From: Actinomyces johnsonii
GTDB lineage: Bacteria; Actinomycetota; Actinomycetes; Actinomycetales; Actinomycetaceae
DNA: 64,000 bases
Assembly: GCF_006546835.1 (NCBI RefSeq)
Contig: NZ_VICB01000003.1
Location: forward strand, 310,001 to 374,000
Direction of reading: 5' to 3'
Every line of letters starts with the position of its first letter. Position 1 is the stretch's first letter. Below the pieces are notes generated by a model. That model searched no databases. It was not told the origin of the DNA and was given only the letters and a program-made list of their open reading frames with translations. Of this stretch, positions 62,581 to 64,000 are shown piece after piece. The position numbers and the translations under genes were made by a program.

Positions 62581-63532
62581 GAACACCACGTCCCCCACTA
62601 CGCGCCCGGGCCAGGAGCGCTTCGTCAGCCAGGACGACGAGATCGGCCTGGGCGCCGTCGACGCCGTCGCAGACGAGTCCGCCCCCGCCTCGGTCTGGCT
62701 CGACGCCTGGAGGCAGCTGCGCCGTCGCCCCATCTTCTGGGCGGCCTCAGTGCTCATCGCCATCGCCGTGCTCTTCTCGCTGGTCCCCGGGCTCATCGCC
62801 CCACGCGACCCCGGGTACTGCACACTGGTCAACTCCTACCAGGGACCCTCTTGGGCCCACCCCTTCGGCTTCGACATCCAGGGCTGCGACATCTTCGCCC
62901 GCACCGTTCACGGGGCCCGGGCCTCGGTGAGCGTGGGCATCTTCACCACCCTCATCGTGGTCCTCGTCGGCTCGGCCGTCGGGGCCCTGGCGGGGTTCTT
63001 CGGGGGCTTCTTCGACGCGCTGCTCTCACGCGTCACCGATATCTTCTTCGCCGTGCCCTTCGTCCTGGCTGCCATCGTCGTCATGCAGATGTTCCGCAAC
63101 GACCGCTCGATCCTCACTGTCATCCTGGTCCTGGCGCTGTTCGGCTGGCCCCAGATTGCCCGCATCACGCGGGGTTCGGTCATGAGCGTCAAGAACGAGG
63201 ACTACGTGACCGCCTCGCGTGCCTTGGGCTCGGGGCGCATGGCCATGCTGCTGCGCCACGTCATGCCCAACGCGGCCGCCCCCATCATCGTGACGGCCAC
63301 CGTCGAGCTGGGCGTATTCATCGTCTCGGAGGCCACCTTGAGCTTCCTGGGCATCGGACTGCCCTCCTCGGTCGTCTCCTGGGGCGCGGACATCGCGGCC
63401 GCCAAGGACGCCCTCAATAGCCACCCGAGCGTCCTGCTCTTCCCCGCCGGCGCGCTGGCCCTGACCGTGCTCGGCTTCATCATGCTCGGCGACGTCGTCC
63501 GCGACGCCCTGGACCCGAAGGCCCGCAAGTGA
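62573..63532 (+). CDS. Peptide ABC transporter permease (DppC/OppC type)
   Basis: The 319-residue second permease has a ~50-residue hydrophilic N-terminus, a first helix (IFWAASVLIAIAVLFSLVPG), the HPFGFDIQGCDIFARTVHGA block typical of DppC proteins, and the EAA loop NEDYVTASRALGSGRMAMLL. Cys residues at RDPGYCTL and IQGCDIF are periplasmic. The start overlaps the preceding stop by 8 bases and the end overlaps the ATPase start (GTGA), so the operon is translationally coupled. Confidence 0.95.
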   Translation: MPENTTSPTTRPGQERFVSQDDEIGLGAVDAVADESAPASVWLDAWRQLRRRPIFWAASVLIAIAVLFSLVPGLIAPRDPGYCTLVNSYQGPSWAHPFGFDIQGCDIFARTVHGARASVSVGIFTTLIVVLVGSAVGALAGFFGGFFDALLSRVTDIFFAVPFVLAAIVVMQMFRNDRSILTVILVLALFGWPQIARITRGSVMSVKNEDYVTASRALGSGRMAMLLRHVMPNAAAPIIVTATVELGVFIVSEATLSFLGIGLPSSVVSWGADIAAAKDALNSHPSVLLFPAGALALTVLGFIMLGDVVRDALDPKARK

Positions 63533-64000
63533 CACCCACCAACGCACCCGCATCGACCACCACCACGACAGCTGCCTCAACCGCCAGCAAGGCGAGCAGT
63601 ACCGGCACCTCCGACAAGACCTTCGCTCCCGCGGCCTCCTGGAACGCCGGGAGTGACCCCCTCCTGGAGATCAACGACCTGGAGGTCGCCTTCCGATCCT
63701 CGACCGGGCTCGTCCCGGCCGTGCGCAAGGCGCGGCTGACCCTCTACCCCGGCCAGTCCGTTGCCATTGTGGGGGAGTCCGGCTCCGGCAAGTCCACCAT
63801 GGCCCACGCCATCATCGGACTGCTGCCCGGAACCGGTCGGGTCACCGGCGGCACGATCCGCTTCCAAGGACGCGACATCACCCACCTGGGCCCCCAGGAA
63901 CTCACCGCCCTGCGCGGCTCCTCCATCGGCCTAGTGCCCCAGGACCCCATGTCCAACCTCAACCCGGTGTGGTCCATCGGCTTCCAGGTCAAGGAGGCGC
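63529..64000 (+). CDS. Peptide ABC transporter ATP-binding protein, 3' end outside window
   Basis: About 157 N-terminal residues are visible. A Thr/Ala/Ser-rich leader of ~40 residues precedes the ABC domain: LLEINDLEVAFRSSTGLVPA, the Walker A loop IVGESGSGKSTMAHAIIGLL and the Q-loop VPQDPMSNLNPVWSIGFQV. This is the DppD/OppD type, perhaps a DppD-DppF fusion as often in actinobacteria, which cannot be judged from the visible part. GTG start overlapping the permease stop. Confidence 0.93.
   Translation, partial: MTPTNAPASTTTTTAASTASKASSTGTSDKTFAPAASWNAGSDPLLEINDLEVAFRSSTGLVPAVRKARLTLYPGQSVAIVGESGSGKSTMAHAIIGLLPGTGRVTGGTIRFQGRDITHLGPQELTALRGSSIGLVPQDPMSNLNPVWSIGFQVKEA

Overview
The window reads as chromosome of a high-GC Gram-positive bacterium, most likely an oral Actinomyces (A. 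oris / naeslundii / viscosus group). Reasons: strong G/C bias at third codon positions, many GTG starts, a cell-wall-anchored sialidase with five Asp-boxes, a large repeat-built sortase substrate, an Asp23/DUF2273/DUF6286 envelope-stress operon of actinobacterial type, and an Erm(X)-type methyltransferase. No rRNA, tRNA, CRISPR array or prophage was recognised.

Layout. 1-14.3 kb: PadR regulator with a HAAS/DUF1700 membrane protein, MscS channel, MsrB plus an endonuclease/exonuclease/phosphatase protein, AEC transporter, PfkB sugar kinase, then xseB and xseA separated by a divergent ArsR-type regulator/DHA2 exporter pair, IspH, and an amino-acid permease closed by a tandem hairpin. 14.9-19.3 kb: a tightly overlapping minus-strand operon of Asp23-like proteins, membrane anchors and an ECF sigma factor, preceded by glsB with its own terminator. 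19.5-23.9 kb: RmuC, a membrane-anchored esterase, YchF. 23.9-25.5 kb: a restriction-modification island, namely a BglII-family endonuclease and an MT-A70 methyltransferase with a C-terminal helix-turn-helix, with a 32-bp perfect palindrome holding two AGATCT sites between them.

25.5-43.9 kb is the most accessory part: an AIM24 protein, a six-repeat LARTG surface protein, an IS110-family remnant, an erm gene with leader peptide and attenuator, a HigBA locus whose toxin gene carries an in-frame amber codon, a NanH-type sialidase with an LSQTG sorting signal, small metabolic genes (methyltransferase, RpiB/LacAB isomerase, VOC protein) and a TetR/DHA2 exporter pair. About 120-bp inverted-repeat elements are scattered here and in the first 8 kb.

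44-64 kb: isoprenylcysteine-methyltransferase-like protein, two LLM flavin monooxygenases, an Aer-like PAS protein, an M48 protease, PTH2-like hydrolase, GtrA, HAD hydrolase, M18 aminopeptidase, YchJ, an old-yellow-enzyme, patatin, NUDIX, alpha/beta hydrolase, BioY, and finally an oligopeptide ABC importer running off the right edge. The importer's binding protein appears circularly permuted: the normal C-terminal third of the family sits directly behind the lipoprotein signal.

The observations most worth following are the permuted binding protein, the palindrome/HTH arrangement of the R-M system, the family of ~120-bp inverted repeats with compensating arm changes, the broken HigB beside an intact HigA, and the erm attenuator.
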